41,441 nucleotides of DNA from Streptosporangiaceae bacterium (GTDB lineage: Bacteria > Actinomycetota > Actinomycetes > Streptosporangiales > Streptosporangiaceae), in the NCBI GenBank assembly GCA_030037785.1, contig JASHQA010000250.1, forward strand, positions 1-41,441, written 5' to 3'. Below, one piece after another: positions 1 through 8,688 of this stretch. The notes under the pieces are model-generated. The model searched no databases. It saw nothing but the letters and a program-made list of their open reading frames with translations, and was not told the DNA's origin. The translations under genes were made by a program, and so were the position numbers. How positions within the stretch are numbered: the first letter of the stretch is position 1; every line of letters begins with the position of its first letter.

Positions 1-1167
1 GACCCCGGCCAGCCGAGTGACCCCGGCGACCGCAGCAGACCCAGCGACCCCAGCGGTCCGGGCAGGCGAAGCGGGCCAGCCGGGAAGCCGACCGCGACGC
101 CCCGTCCGCTCAATTACCATGCCGCGCGGCGGCGGTTCATGCGCCAGGTCGCGACTAGCCAGCGAGCGCGCCGGCAGCGGTTCGTACTCATGACGGTTGG
201 CGCGCTGTCCCTCGTTACCCTCCTGATCGCCTGTAGCGCATGGGTGGTGACCACTTACGTCAGCGCGGGCCTTGGCCGACTCGACGCGGGGACCTCCGGA
301 ACGCCCTCCAGCGGGCCGGTCAACATTCTCGTGGTGGGCATCGACACGCGCGGCGACCTGACGCATCGCGAGGAGGTCAGGCTGCACGTCGGCAACGACG
401 TGGGCACCAACACCGACACGATGATGCTGGTGCACATCCCGGCTGACCACGCGAGTGTCCAGGTCGTCAGTCTGCCGCGCGACTCATGGGTCAACATCCC
501 CGGCCACGGCATGAACAAGATCAACGCAGCGTACGGGATCGGCGGGCCGACGCTGATGGTCAGTACCGTCGAGCAGGCGACCGGCGTGGATATCAACGAC
601 TACGTGGAGGTCGACTTTCTCGGCTTCGTCAAGGTGATCAATGCTCTCGGCGGCGTGAACGTCTGCCTGCCGTACGCGGTCGACGACAGCTACAGCGGAC
701 TCCACCTGTCCGCCGGCCCGCACCACGTCTACGGGGTGACGGCGCTGAAATTCGCCCGCGACCGGCACTCGTTCGCTGCCTCCGACCTGGCGCGGATCTC
801 CGATCAGCAGCAGTTGCTGTCGTCGGCGTTCACCGAGGCAACGGCGTCTGGCGTGCTGGCGAACCCGATCCGACTGCATCAGGTGCTGGCGTCGGTCAAC
901 GCCGCGGTCCAGGTGGACCGGGGGTTCAACCTGATCGAGCTGGCCGACGAGCTACGGGGCCTCAGGCCGTCCGACGTGTCCTTCACCACCGTTCCAATCG
1001 CGACGGCCGACTACCAGACGCCGAGCGGCGAGTCGGCGGTGCTGTGGAACCAGGCGGCAGCGGCGAGACTGTTCCACCGGCTGCAAACCGACACGCTGCG
1101 GCCGACGCGTGCCAGCGGGTCTGCGGACTCTGGAACTCACACCGCGGCCCAGGACGCCTGCCGCTGA
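1..1167 (+). CDS. LytR-CpsA-Psr (LCP) family protein, probably 5'-truncated by the window edge
   Basis: LCP proteins are membrane-anchored phosphotransferases that attach undecaprenyl-linked glycopolymers (teichoic acids, arabinogalactan, capsule) to peptidoglycan outside the cell. Seen here: a basic stretch, one transmembrane segment (about residues 18-42 counted from the ATG at 139), then the LCP core with NILVVGIDTRGD, NTDTMMLVHI, SLPRDSW and MNKINAAYGIGGP. The conserved Asp and Arg residues that bind the pyrophosphate lipid are present. Start: ATG 139 has no good ribosome site, and the frame is open from base 1 with Pro/Ser/Gly/Arg-rich codons and no start codon. Actinobacterial LCP proteins often carry such a cytoplasmic tail, so the true start is probably left of the window. 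The C-terminal tail is short, with no LytR_C domain. Confidence 0.9.
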   Translation, partial: DPGQPSDPGDRSRPSDPSGPGRRSGPAGKPTATPRPLNYHAARRRFMRQVATSQRARRQRFVLMTVGALSLVTLLIACSAWVVTTYVSAGLGRLDAGTSGTPSSGPVNILVVGIDTRGDLTHREEVRLHVGNDVGTNTDTMMLVHIPADHASVQVVSLPRDSWVNIPGHGMNKINAAYGIGGPTLMVSTVEQATGVDINDYVEVDFLGFVKVINALGGVNVCLPYAVDDSYSGLHLSAGPHHVYGVTALKFARDRHSFAASDLARISDQQQLLSSAFTEATASGVLANPIRLHQVLASVNAAVQVDRGFNLIELADELRGLRPSDVSFTTVPIATADYQTPSGESAVLWNQAAAARLFHRLQTDTLRPTRASGSADSGTHTAAQDACR

Positions 1168-1199
1168 CCGGTGACCGCTGACCGGTGACCGGTGACCGC
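1165..1199. repeat. Five 7-bp tandem repeats (TGACCGG/TGACCGC)
   Basis: Five head-to-tail heptamers start at the stop codon of the LCP gene, so the first TGA of the array is the stop. They fill most of the gap to the convergent gene ending at 1214. The array is not a hairpin. It is probably replication-slippage sequence without function. Confidence 0.7.
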
Positions 1200-1213
1200 G
1201 GCAGCGCGCTCGC

Positions 1214-1669
1214 CTAGCCCGGTCCGGGCCCGGAGTCCTCAGACGGCGTGAAGAAGGTCTGGTCGGTCGGGAAGCCTCCCGGTGCGTCCTTCGATGAGCC
1301 GGCCGGACCGGCCGGACCGCCGCTGGTCGACTGCGCCGACGAGTCCTGGCCGGACGGTGCGCCGGAACCCGGCTCGGCCTGGTCTCCCGGTGAACCCGGC
1401 GGCGGCACGGTGGCCTGAGCCAGGTTCAGCCCATTTTCTCGCTCGTACGTGGAGATGGTGTTGATCAGCTGGTCGATCTTGGCCTGGCCGTCCGGGGTAC
1501 CGCGTCCGGTGTGCTCGGCAAATACGAGCGCGCCAAGCTGCCGCAGGAGCGCGTCGCCGCGCCGGCTGGCCTGCGCCTGGTCGAGCCTGGCCTTGCCTTC
1601 CTGAGCTGCCTCCTGGGTCTTCTGCGCGAGCTGAGTTGCCTGCGCCTTGACCTTGTCCATCAGTCCCAT
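1214..1669 (-). CDS. Small coiled-coil protein with disordered Pro/Gly/Ser tail
   Basis: The protein has 151 residues and is of unknown function. The N-terminal half (MGLMDKVKAQATQLAQKTQE...) is a charged amphipathic helix rich in Ala, Gln and Lys, without a signal peptide or membrane segment. It continues into a short folded-looking part (GDALLRQLGALVFAEHTGRG). Residues from about 90 on are a low-complexity tail of Pro, Gly, Ser and Gln ending in FFTPSEDSGPGPG. The frame stays open 90 bases further upstream, but ATG 1669 is chosen because similar actinobacterial proteins begin MGLMDK (recalled family pattern) and the upstream residues look like translated spacer. Convergent with the LCP gene. 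Function unknown; a cytoplasmic coiled-coil protein is all that can be said. Confidence 0.65.
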   Translation of the reverse strand: MGLMDKVKAQATQLAQKTQEAAQEGKARLDQAQASRRGDALLRQLGALVFAEHTGRGTPDGQAKIDQLINTISTYERENGLNLAQATVPPPGSPGDQAEPGSGAPSGQDSSAQSTSGGPAGPAGSSKDAPGGFPTDQTFFTPSEDSGPGPG

Positions 1670-1851
1670 GTGCGCCTCCGAGGCTGAGCCTGGCGCCTTC
1701 GCGACCCCGCTAGCCGCTGCGCGGCAGTCTCTGCCTGCAGCATAGGGCCGCGCCGGCACACCGCACAGGTAACAGGCGGGAGCTACCCTCTGTTGCTCCC
1801 GGATCCCTCATGATTACCCATGGTAGTCGTGTGGTCTGCGGCGACTCTGAT

Positions 1852-1895
1852 GGGAGTGAGATTGCTATGGATCCGCCCATAGCAACCTCACTCCC
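1852..1895. repeat. Inverted repeat, 19-bp arms, 6-base loop
   Basis: The left arm GGGAGTGAGATTGCTATGG (1852-1870) and right arm CCATAGCAACCTCACTCCC (1877-1895) are reverse complements with a single A/G mismatch, around the loop ATCCGC. The stem is far longer and less GC-biased than the surroundings and has no T-run on either side. It lies 103 bases downstream of the aldolase stop, so it may act as a terminator for that minus-strand transcript, or it may be a small non-autonomous palindromic element. Confidence 0.8.
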
Positions 1896-1914
1896 ACCAG
1901 CGCTGCAGGCAGCC

Positions 1915-1946
1915 CGACACGCCAACACGCCGACACGCCGACACGC
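1915..1946. repeat. Four 8-bp tandem repeats (CGACACGC / CAACACGC)
   Basis: Four octamers in a row (CGACACGC, CAACACGC, CGACACGC, CGACACGC) 20 bases after the long hairpin. Not palindromic; function unknown. Confidence 0.7.
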
Positions 1947-1998
1947 CAACCGGCTGGCCCCCAGGGGGTGGCGCTGGGTCGGACACGCTGCGTGCCGA

Positions 1999-2742
1999 CT
2001 AGTCCTGGGCGCGGGCGGCTGCGAGCTCCGCAGCGGCCGCGCGAGAAATCGCGGGCGCGTCCGCGACGACGGTCACCAGTCGGCAGCCGTTCTCCCGGTA
2101 CAGCCGCGCTGTCGCCCCATCCGTGGCGTGCACGCCCACCGGCTTGCCGGCCGCGGCGCAGTCCGCCCAGATACGCTCCAGCGCTGGTCGCAGGACGGGA
2201 TCGCGCGGGTCGAGCGCGCAGCCGAGCGAGTACGACAGGTCTCGCGGTCCCACGTAGACCCCGTCCACGCCGGGCAGCGCGAGCGTTGCGGGCAGCTCTG
2301 CCATGGCGTGGCTGGACTCGACCATGACGATGCACAGCGGCAGCGCCGCGGGGGCGAAGACGCCGCCGGCGGAGCGATAGCCGTCCGGCGGGAACCGGCA
2401 CGCCCCGGCCACGGCCGCTGCCTGCTCGGCGCTCTCGACGTTCGGCACGATCACGCCGTCGCAGCCGAGGTCCAGGGCCCGGCCGATGTCGGCCGGATGG
2501 GCGTGCCGCACCCGTCCGACCGGGGCAGCCCCGGCTAGCCGGATGGCACTCGTGAGAGCGGGCAAGTCGTGCTCGGTCGCGGAGCCGTGCTGCAGGTCGA
2601 TAACCACGTAGTCGAGGCCGCCCGCCGCCAGCAGCCGTGCGGTCACGGGGCCCGGAGCCGCCATCCAGCCGCCGAAGACAAGCTCACCGCCACGCACCCG
2701 GTCGCAGAAAGAAGCGTCAGTCACCCCGATAGCCAAGCACAC
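1999..2742 (-). CDS. HpcH/HpaI family aldolase (class II, metal-dependent)
   Basis: Members cleave or form C-C bonds between pyruvate (or acetyl-CoA derived) enolates and aldehydes, for example 4-hydroxy-2-oxoheptanedioate in aromatic catabolism. The 247-residue TIM barrel shows the family signatures in order: FGGWM near the start, YVVIDLQHG (general-base His region), VIVPNVESAEQA, a metal-ligand Glu in VMVES, and GVYVGPRDLSYSLG near the end. Start: GTG 2742 gives the longest form. GTG 2724 (giving MTDASFCDRV) fits the usual family N-terminus better; neither has a clear ribosome site. The aldehyde substrate cannot be told from sequence, and no catabolic partner genes lie nearby. Confidence 0.85.
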   Translation of the reverse strand: MCLAIGVTDASFCDRVRGGELVFGGWMAAPGPVTARLLAAGGLDYVVIDLQHGSATEHDLPALTSAIRLAGAAPVGRVRHAHPADIGRALDLGCDGVIVPNVESAEQAAAVAGACRFPPDGYRSAGGVFAPAALPLCIVMVESSHAMAELPATLALPGVDGVYVGPRDLSYSLGCALDPRDPVLRPALERIWADCAAAGKPVGVHATDGATARLYRENGCRLVTVVADAPAISRAAAAELAAARAQD

Positions 2743-2772
2743 GGCCCGCCGTGCCCGCCGCGCTGGCCGCCA

Positions 2773-2854
2773 CCCCGCGCTAGCCGCAACCCCGCGCGGC
2801 CGCCACCCCGCGCTGGCCTCAACCCCGCGCTGGCTGCAAGCCCGCGCGGCCGCA
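2773..2854. repeat. Five GC-rich tandem repeats of 15-17 bp
   Basis: Five imperfect units, each with a CCCGCGC core followed by TAGCC, GGCC or TGGC and a CAA/CCA end, lie between the start of the aldolase gene and the end of the permease gene. They are probably slippage-expanded spacer. Confidence 0.65.
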
Positions 2855-2875
2855 CCGCTCTGGGGTCCGCCTGCG

Positions 2876-4057
2876 TCATCCCGTGACGGTCAGCGCCGCG
2901 AGGGCGACCACGATCGACAGTGGCACGGCCACCAGGCCGAGCAGGCTCGCCCGCGTCAGCGACGGCCGGGCGCCGGCGGCCCGCGCTGACCGGAGCCACA
3001 GCAACCAGGCCAGCGATCCAGTGACGCACAGGTTCGGCCCGAGATTCAACCCGATAAGGAGCGGGAACGGGCTCGTTGGCGCCCGTGCCGCCAGCAGGGA
3101 CGCGGCCGGCAGGTTGTTGACCACCACCGACGCGGCCGCAGAAAAGGCGGCGGTTGACCATCCCGACAGGTGCGCCAGGAGGTGCTCGGGACCCGACCAG
3201 GCGCGGCCGAGCGTGCCCAGCGCCACCGCCGCCCCGAACAGGCCCGCCAGCACGGGCACGCCGAGTACCTGCCAGACCTGGCCCGGCCGCAGCCGAGCTG
3301 CCTCGGTGGCTGCTGCCTCCTGCCGGTGCCGGTGCCGCTGCCGGAGTCCGAACGTCAGCCGGGCGCCGGCGGCGACGAGCCCGACCGCGAACACCGGGAG
3401 CGCAGCGGACCGAACGGCAATCACCAGCACCGTGGCGACGACGATCGCCACCAGTCCCACGCCCAGCACCGGCTGCGGCGCAGGCTCCAGGTCAGCAACC
3501 GCCCGGGCGAGCGAGCGCCGCTCACCGAGCGCGACCACCACGGCGGTCACAGCCACCGCGCCGAGCCACGGCAGCCACATCCGGGCGGCGAACTGACCGC
3601 CGGTCAGGTGCAGGTGGCCGAGCACGATGAGATTCGTCAGGTTCGAGCCGGGCAGCAGCAGCGACGCCGCGTTCGACAGCAGCAAGCAGCCGTACAGCAG
3701 AGCTGGCTCGCCGGTCTGCCTGGCCCGGGCCGTGTGCACCAGCACCGGGGTCAGGAACGCCACGGACGTGTCCAAGTTCAGCGTTGCCGTCACAGCACTC
3801 ACCAGCACGACCGCGCCAGCGAACAGCACCGCGCCGGTCGGCGCGAGCCTGGCGAGCCGCGCCCCAGCCGCCGCGAACAGGCCATCGCCGTCGGCGACAA
3901 GACCGATCAGCAATAGGCCGGCGACCAGCACGAACGGCGGCCAGTCCTGGGCCGCCGCGTGGGCCGCGTCCGCTGGGCGAACCGCTACGGCTGTGGCGAG
4001 GCCGGCGATTCCGGCCGCCGCGAGCAGCCAGCCCAGCCCGTCAGCGCGGCCGCTCAC
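2876..4057 (-). CDS. ArsB/SLC13-like ion transporter (ion transporter superfamily)
   Basis: A 393-residue very hydrophobic protein with about ten to eleven predicted membrane segments. The first half has TATLNLDTSVAFLTPVL and LLPGSNLTNLIVLGHL, which match the re-entrant hairpin motifs of the ArsB/CitM/DASS superfamily, where Asn-Thr/Ser residues bind Na+ or the anion. A second copy appears late (VVNNLPAASLLAARAP, GLNLGPNLCVTGSLAWLLWL), giving the expected inverted repeat. Loops are Ala/Arg-rich. Start GTG 4057. It begins 12 bp after the gltX stop on the same strand, so it is probably cotranscribed. The substrate (arsenite, dicarboxylate or another anion) cannot be decided; no arsenic genes are nearby. 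Confidence 0.8.
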   Translation of the reverse strand: MSGRADGLGWLLAAAGIAGLATAVAVRPADAAHAAAQDWPPFVLVAGLLLIGLVADGDGLFAAAGARLARLAPTGAVLFAGAVVLVSAVTATLNLDTSVAFLTPVLVHTARARQTGEPALLYGCLLLSNAASLLLPGSNLTNLIVLGHLHLTGGQFAARMWLPWLGAVAVTAVVVALGERRSLARAVADLEPAPQPVLGVGLVAIVVATVLVIAVRSAALPVFAVGLVAAGARLTFGLRQRHRHRQEAAATEAARLRPGQVWQVLGVPVLAGLFGAAVALGTLGRAWSGPEHLLAHLSGWSTAAFSAAASVVVNNLPAASLLAARAPTSPFPLLIGLNLGPNLCVTGSLAWLLWLRSARAAGARPSLTRASLLGLVAVPLSIVVALAALTVTG

Positions 4058-4069
4058 CTGAGCCCGCGC

Positions 4070-5488
4070 CTACGCGAGCCCGGTGACCCGCTCGCGCGCC
4101 GTCTCGATCCGGCGCAGTGTCTCCTCGCGGCCCAGCACCTGCAGCGACTCAAACAGCGGCAGCCCAACGGTCCGGCCGGTCACCGCGACCCGCACCGGCG
4201 CCTGGACCTTGCCGAGCTTGAGGCCGAACGAGTCGCCGACCGCCTCCAGTCGGACGCGTAGCTCGTCGGCGCGCCACGGCGCGTCCGCGTAGGCCGCTGC
4301 GACCGACGCGAGTATCTCCGCGGCTGGCTCCTTCATGGCCTTGGTCCAGGACGCCTCGTCGTGCACCGGCTCGGGCAGGAACGCGAAGTCCACCATCGGC
4401 ACGATGTCGGCGAGCAGCACGACCCGGGTTTGCGCCAGCGGCGCGAGCGCAGCGAACACTCCGGGGTCGAACCGGTCCGCCGGCCACGGCACGCGATCGG
4501 GCCGGAGCCACGGCTCACACGCCGCAAGGTAGTCGGCTGTCGGCAGCGCCCTGATGTACTCGCCGTTGAACGCGCGCAGCTTCTGCAGGTCGAAAAAGGC
4601 CGGGGACGGGCTGACGTCCTCGATCCGGAACTGCGCCACCATGTCGGCGAACGGCATGATCTCGCCGCCGTCGCGCGGGCCCCAGCCGAGCAGCATCAGG
4701 TAGTTGCGCATCGCCTCGGCCAGGTAGCCCTCGTCCCGGTAGCTCTCCAGCGCCAGCTTGTCGCGGCGCTTGGACAGCTTCTGCCGCCCCTCGTTGACCA
4801 GGATCGACAGGTGCGCCCAGGCGGGCGGCTGGTGCCCGAGCGCCTCCCAGAGCAGTTGCTGCTTCGGCGTGTTCGGCAGGTGCTCCTCGGCCCGGATCAC
4901 GTGGGTGACTCGCTGCTCCATGTCGTCGACGACGTTGGCCAGCAGGAACAGCACCGAACCGTCGGCGCGGGCCAGCACGAAGTCCTCGATCGTGTCGTTG
5001 TCGAAGACGGTCTTACCGCGGACCAGGTCGTCCACCACGGTGGAGCCTTCGTCCGGCGTGCGGAACCGCAGCGCCCGGCCCGGCCCGGGCGCCAGGTCCC
5101 GGTCCCGGCAGAAGCCGTCGTAGCCGCGGTGCTCGTCGCCGGTCCGGGTGATCACGTCCGGCCGGGTGCAGTCGCAGTAGTAGGCCTGGCCCTGCTGGTA
5201 GAGCCGCTGCGCTGCCACCGTGTGGCTGCCGAGGTTGTCTGACTGGAGGTACGGACCCTCGTACTGACTGCCGTCGATGCCGAGCCAGGCCATGGCGCTG
5301 ACGATGCCGTCGATCCACTGGGGGTGGTTGCGGGCCGCGTCGGTGTCCTCGATGCGGAGCACGAGCGTGCCGTGACTCCGCAGCGCCACCGCCCAGTTGT
5401 ACAGCACCGACCGTGCGCTGCCCACGTGGAACTCGCCCGTGGGCGACGGCGCGAACCGGACGCGAACGTCAGGACCCCAGGTCGTCAC
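4070..5488 (-). CDS. gltX: Glutamyl-tRNA synthetase
   Basis: Charges tRNA-Glu with glutamate in the cytosol. The 472-residue class I synthetase has the HIGH-type motif as [16 protein letters not shown] near residue 11, and the KMSKS motif as [14 protein letters not shown] near residue 240. A Cys cluster (YYCDCTRP with a later GFC) matches the zinc-binding insert of bacterial GluRS. The anticodon-binding helical domain fills the C-terminal 150 residues. Start GTG 5488. There is no Shine-Dalgarno sequence, but a TAAGAT hexamer (plus strand 5497-5502) ends eight bases before the start, which fits a leaderless transcript. The permease gene follows after 12 bp. Confidence 0.97.
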   Translation of the reverse strand: MTTWGPDVRVRFAPSPTGEFHVGSARSVLYNWAVALRSHGTLVLRIEDTDAARNHPQWIDGIVSAMAWLGIDGSQYEGPYLQSDNLGSHTVAAQRLYQQGQAYYCDCTRPDVITRTGDEHRGYDGFCRDRDLAPGPGRALRFRTPDEGSTVVDDLVRGKTVFDNDTIEDFVLARADGSVLFLLANVVDDMEQRVTHVIRAEEHLPNTPKQQLLWEALGHQPPAWAHLSILVNEGRQKLSKRRDKLALESYRDEGYLAEAMRNYLMLLGWGPRDGGEIMPFADMVAQFRIEDVSPSPAFFDLQKLRAFNGEYIRALPTADYLAACEPWLRPDRVPWPADRFDPGVFAALAPLAQTRVVLLADIVPMVDFAFLPEPVHDEASWTKAMKEPAAEILASVAAAYADAPWRADELRVRLEAVGDSFGLKLGKVQAPVRVAVTGRTVGLPLFESLQVLGREETLRRIETARERVTGLA

Positions 5489-5522
5489 GAATTCCGATCT
5501 TAGTCGAGCGCGGACAAGCGGC

Positions 5523-6257
5523 TCAGCTGCTGCCGGCTGGCAGCTCCGGTGTCTGCGGAGCGCTGCCGATCTGTGCCTTCAGGGCAGCCAGCTCCTGGTC
5601 CACGGACGCATTGGCGCTGGCCTGGTCCAGTTCGCGCTGGATGTCGTCGGTGTTCCCGCCGACGTCCTCCAGCACGCCCGACTGGAGCAGCTCGTCGGTC
5701 GCGCTGGCCCGCGCCTGCATGACCGCGATCTTGTCTTGGGCCCGCTGCAGCGCCGCGCCGGAGTCGCCGAGGCTCTTGGAGATTCCCGCAGCCTCCTCGT
5801 TCACCGAGGCCATCGCCGAGGCAGCGGTGTACTGGGCCTTCATGACTTCCTTCTTGGACCGGAAGTCGTTGACCCGCTGCTGCAGTGTCGCGAGGGCCGT
5901 CTCCATCTTCTGCTCTTCGTCGTTGAGCTGCTCCTCCTGCGGATGCAGCTCATCGATCTGCTGCTGAGTAGCGGCCTTCCGGGACAGCGCCTCACGGGCG
6001 AGGTCCTCCCGGCCCTGCGCGAGTGCGGCCTTGGCCTGGTCGTTCAGGTGGTCGGCCGTCTGCTGCAGCTGCTGCTCCTGCAGTTCGATCCGCTTCTTCG
6101 AGGCGGTTATGTCGACCAGAGCGCGCCGGACCTGGGTGATGTGGTCCAGCATCTGCTCGTAGGAGTAGTCGAGCATCTCGTTGGGATTCTCGGCCGAGTC
6201 GAGTGCCTTATTCGCCTTGGCCGCGACGATGTCGTGCGCGCGCTGGAAGAGACCCAT
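5523..6257 (-). CDS. pspA: PspA/IM30 (Vipp1) family membrane-stress protein
   Basis: PspA binds the inner face of the cytoplasmic membrane, assembles into ESCRT-III-like rods or rings, and preserves the proton gradient under envelope stress. The 244-residue protein begins [20 protein letters not shown], the amphipathic helix 0, then continues as long helices with heptad Gln/Glu/Lys/Arg patterns to about residue 215 and a short Pro/Ser tail. The family motif [13 protein letters not shown] is present near residue 25. ATG 6257 has a GGGAG ribosome site eight bases upstream. No pspBC or clgR homologues are visible beside it. The nearest upstream neighbour (GNAT gene) is divergent. Confidence 0.93.
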   Translation of the reverse strand: MGLFQRAHDIVAAKANKALDSAENPNEMLDYSYEQMLDHITQVRRALVDITASKKRIELQEQQLQQTADHLNDQAKAALAQGREDLAREALSRKAATQQQIDELHPQEEQLNDEEQKMETALATLQQRVNDFRSKKEVMKAQYTAASAMASVNEEAAGISKSLGDSGAALQRAQDKIAVMQARASATDELLQSGVLEDVGGNTDDIQRELDQASANASVDQELAALKAQIGSAPQTPELPAGSS

Positions 6258-6418
6258 GGCAGTTGCTCCCTGCGACGGTGGGTTGGGCGGTCTTACGCAG
6301 CAGAGATTACGCCCAATTCAAGACGGGAACGGCTTCGCAGGGGCCAGCCGCCCTGGCAGGTCCGCGGCCGTGCCGGTCGGACACGCGGCGTGACGGACGG
6401 CCACGTTACGCTCACAAC

Positions 6419-7204
6419 GTGGATGTTCGCTCGCTGGGCTACCGCACCGATCTGATGATCCGGACCCTCGAAGGCAGCCAGATCGAGGATCGCGGCGACT
6501 ACCTCGTGATTCGCAGCCCGCGCAACCCTGGCTACTGGTGGGGCAACTTCCTGCTGCTCGGCCACCCTGAGCCTGGCCAGGCCGCCAGGTGGGTGGCGAC
6601 GTTCGCTGCCGAGTTCCCGGCGGCACGCCACGTGGCCCTGGGGATCGACGTCATCGAGATCGGCGACGTCCACATCGGCGAATACGTCGCCGCCGGTCTG
6701 CAGCCGCAGCGGTTTACCGTGCTCACCGCGCAGGAGCTGGCCGAGCCGCCGCACCCTGGCCGGTCCGCCGCCTACCGCGAGCTGTCCGGCGACGACGACT
6801 GGCGTCGGGCGGAGGAGTTGCGAGCGATCACCAACGCTGGCGAGCCCGGCGCTGACCCGGACTTCCTCCGGGCGCGGTCCGCTGCCGAGCGAGCGCTGAC
6901 CGAGGCGGGCCACGGCTCCTGGTTCGGCGCGTTCGCGGGCGATGAGCTGGTTGCCCAGCTCGGGCTCATCACCGACGGCTCCGGGATAGCCCGGTACCAG
7001 AACGTCGAGACGCACCCGGCCTGGCGACGTCGCGGCCTGGCCGGCAGCCTGGTCGTTGCGGCGGGACGGCACGGCCTCGACGTGCTCGGCGTGACGACGC
7101 TGGTCATCGTCGCCGATCCGCTCGCCGATGCGATCAAGCTGTATCGGTCGGTCGGCTTCGCCGACGCCGAGACACAGGTCGGCTTCGAGCGCCAGCCGGA
7201 CTGA
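6419..7204 (+). CDS. GNAT family N-acetyltransferase
   Basis: A 261-residue protein with the GNAT fold in its C-terminal part (about residues 150-255). The acetyl-CoA pyrophosphate loop reads RRRGLAGSLV, preceded by the strand IARYQNVETHPAW and followed by LVIVADPLADAIKLYRSVGF, the usual motif B. The N-terminal 130 residues are a less typical, probably degenerate GNAT-like domain, so this may be a two-domain enzyme with one active half. Start: GTG 6419 is chosen because a TACGCT hexamer (6407-6412) ends six bases before it, giving a leaderless promoter pattern. The longer open frame upstream has no support, and ATG 6455 is a fallback. The acceptor substrate is unknown. Confidence 0.85.
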   Translation: MDVRSLGYRTDLMIRTLEGSQIEDRGDYLVIRSPRNPGYWWGNFLLLGHPEPGQAARWVATFAAEFPAARHVALGIDVIEIGDVHIGEYVAAGLQPQRFTVLTAQELAEPPHPGRSAAYRELSGDDDWRRAEELRAITNAGEPGADPDFLRARSAAERALTEAGHGSWFGAFAGDELVAQLGLITDGSGIARYQNVETHPAWRRRGLAGSLVVAAGRHGLDVLGVTTLVIVADPLADAIKLYRSVGFADAETQVGFERQPD

Positions 7205-7457
7205 CTTCCGCGGCCACTGGCTGATGACTGGCTGTAACGAACCTCACCGCACGTCTTTTCGCGTTTCCACCCCTCGGCTGCCGGTAGCGGTGCATCGTAG
7301 GTGCCGACAGCACCGTTGCGTGCGGTCGCGGTCACCAACCGTGACTACGTTGCCCTGAACTTGCACAGCGGTCGTTCGCACCTGCTGGCCGGCGGCAGCC
7401 AGCCAGCAGCCAGGTGGTAGCCGCGCGCCACAGCGCGCTCCGACCAGGGACCCGTAC

Positions 7458-8342
7458 GTGTCCGCTAGCACCGGCCGTCACCGCAGGCAGCCACAGCCTG
7501 CCCCGGAACTCGCCGAGCTGCGCCCGCACCGCAAGCCGTCGCGGTCACGACCCCGGCGATTCCGGGCCGCCCGGACGGCCAGTGTCGTCGTGCTGCTGCT
7601 GGTCGCCGCTGTCGGTGTCTTCGCGATCGCGGCCCGGCTGCCCGCCAGCACGCTGGCGCCGCGGGCCTCGGCCCAGGCGCAGCGTCTCGGCCGGGTGGCA
7701 GCCCAGGCTGGCACGCTCGTGAGCAAGACAGAAGTGCGCAAGGTGCTGGCAGCATCGGACCGGGCGGCCGGGACCGCGAAGGCGACTACCTCCCCCACCC
7801 CGCCGCCTGCTGCTCCGCCCCCGGTATATCTGAACCCGCTGCGGGCCATCACCGGCCTCATACCGCAGCGCGTCGACATGGGCGTGGACTTCGCGGGGAG
7901 CGGGCCCATCTACGCGCTGGGAGACGCGGTCATCACCAACGCGCAGGGCGACAACGCAGGCTGGCCAGGCGGCGGCTGGATCACTTACCAGCTGACCAGC
8001 GGCCCCGCCGCCGGCCTCATGGTATACGTGGCCGAGGACGTCCAGCCGACGGTCCAGGTCGGCCAGCAGGTTACGTCGTCGACCGTCATCGCCCAGATGT
8101 ACAACGACGGGGACGGAATCGAGACGGGCTGGGCCACACCGGACGGCTCGACGGCAGAGTCGCAGCTTGCCGTCGCGGGCGGCATCGGAGGTGACGGGCC
8201 GTTCCCGACGGAAGTGGGGCTCAGCTTTGATGCGCTGCTCGTCGCCCTCGGCGTGCCCGTCGCACCGAACTCCGTCCCGGTGCTATCGGGGTACGGGACG
8301 CTGCCGACAAACATCCCAGCCGAGTGGAGCGGGCTGTCCTAG
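7458..8342 (+). CDS. Membrane-anchored, zinc-less M23/LytM-like protein
   Basis: A 294-residue protein with a basic N-terminus, one membrane segment at about residues 38-58, an Ala/Pro-rich linker to about residue 125, then an extracellular beta domain. The domain has the shape of an M23 duplicated-hybrid motif: QRVDMGVDFAGSGPIYALGDAVI resembles the HxGxDF start, and MVYVAEDVQPTVQVGQQV resembles the Y-H-hydrophobic-V-xVGQxV end. The zinc ligands are absent: the first His is Val or Met, and no HxH is seen. By known biology, such degenerate M23 proteins act as amidase activators or wall binders. Start GTG 7458. The 253 bp upstream hold no riboswitch that I recognise. Confidence 0.6.
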   Translation: MSASTGRHRRQPQPAPELAELRPHRKPSRSRPRRFRAARTASVVVLLLVAAVGVFAIAARLPASTLAPRASAQAQRLGRVAAQAGTLVSKTEVRKVLAASDRAAGTAKATTSPTPPPAAPPPVYLNPLRAITGLIPQRVDMGVDFAGSGPIYALGDAVITNAQGDNAGWPGGGWITYQLTSGPAAGLMVYVAEDVQPTVQVGQQVTSSTVIAQMYNDGDGIETGWATPDGSTAESQLAVAGGIGGDGPFPTEVGLSFDALLVALGVPVAPNSVPVLSGYGTLPTNIPAEWSGLS

Positions 8343-8400
8343 CCGCGGTGGTGGCCGTGGCTCGCTGTGACTCACTCGCCCGAGCTGCGGGCAATGACCA

Positions 8401-8418
8401 TGTACTACACGTAGTACA
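8401..8418. promoter_or_regulatory. vapBC operator overlapping the -10 box
   Basis: TGTACTAC-AC-GTAGTACA is an inverted repeat with perfect 8-bp arms and a 2-base centre. TACAAT (8415-8420), a good -10 hexamer, starts inside the right arm and ends seven bases before the vapB ATG. Toxin-antitoxin complexes usually repress their own promoter through such a dyad; the binding itself is inferred. Confidence 0.75.
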
Positions 8419-8427
8419 ATCAGTCGC

Positions 8428-8688
8428 ATGGAAGCAACGGCCCGGGAACTGAATCAGCAGACCGCGCGCGTTCTCTCGCGCGTCCAAGCCGGCGAGACGA
8501 TCACGGTGACAAAAAACGGTGAGCCGATTGCAGTGATCCGTCCGTACGGGCAAGCAGACCCGGCGGCGTATCCGTTCCGCACAGATCCCATGGGTGCTGC
8601 CGACGACGTCCCGACCTTCCAGGGGGATCCCCGGTTCTCCGAACGGGTCGGTCACCTGCTCGCGGGCTTCGGATCCGATGACCGCTGA
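8428..8688 (+). CDS. vapB: Phd/YefM-type antitoxin (VapB-like)
   Basis: An 86-residue antitoxin. The N-terminal 50 residues form the Phd/YefM DNA-binding fold: MEATARELNQQTARVLSRVQ, then GETITVTKNGEPIAVIRPY, the diagnostic strand-turn-strand. The C-terminal part (PFRTDPMGAADDVPTF...) is the expected flexible toxin-neutralising tail. It should bind the downstream PIN toxin and repress the operon at the dyad just upstream. The start codon lies seven bases after a -10 hexamer, so the mRNA is probably leaderless. The reading frame overlaps the toxin start by 11 bases, which usually sets translational coupling. Confidence 0.9.
   Translation: MEATARELNQQTARVLSRVQAGETITVTKNGEPIAVIRPYGQADPAAYPFRTDPMGAADDVPTFQGDPRFSERVGHLLAGFGSDDR

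Larger units (their letters stand above)
1670..1998. other. Gene-free 329-bp spacer with a long hairpin and 8-bp repeats
   Basis: No credible coding frame. The spacer holds a near-perfect 19-bp inverted repeat (1852-1895) and an array of 8-bp repeats (1915-1946), both listed separately. It lies upstream of the small coiled-coil gene and downstream of the aldolase gene, both on the minus strand. Confidence 0.6.

Noticed and set aside
2883-4061. Several plus-strand frames opposite the permease
   Set aside because: Arg/Pro/Thr-rich mirrors of membrane helices.
7205-7457. Possible c-di-AMP (ydaO) riboswitch upstream of the M23-like gene
   Set aside because: Such switches often precede wall-hydrolase genes in Actinobacteria, but I could not find the conserved motifs.
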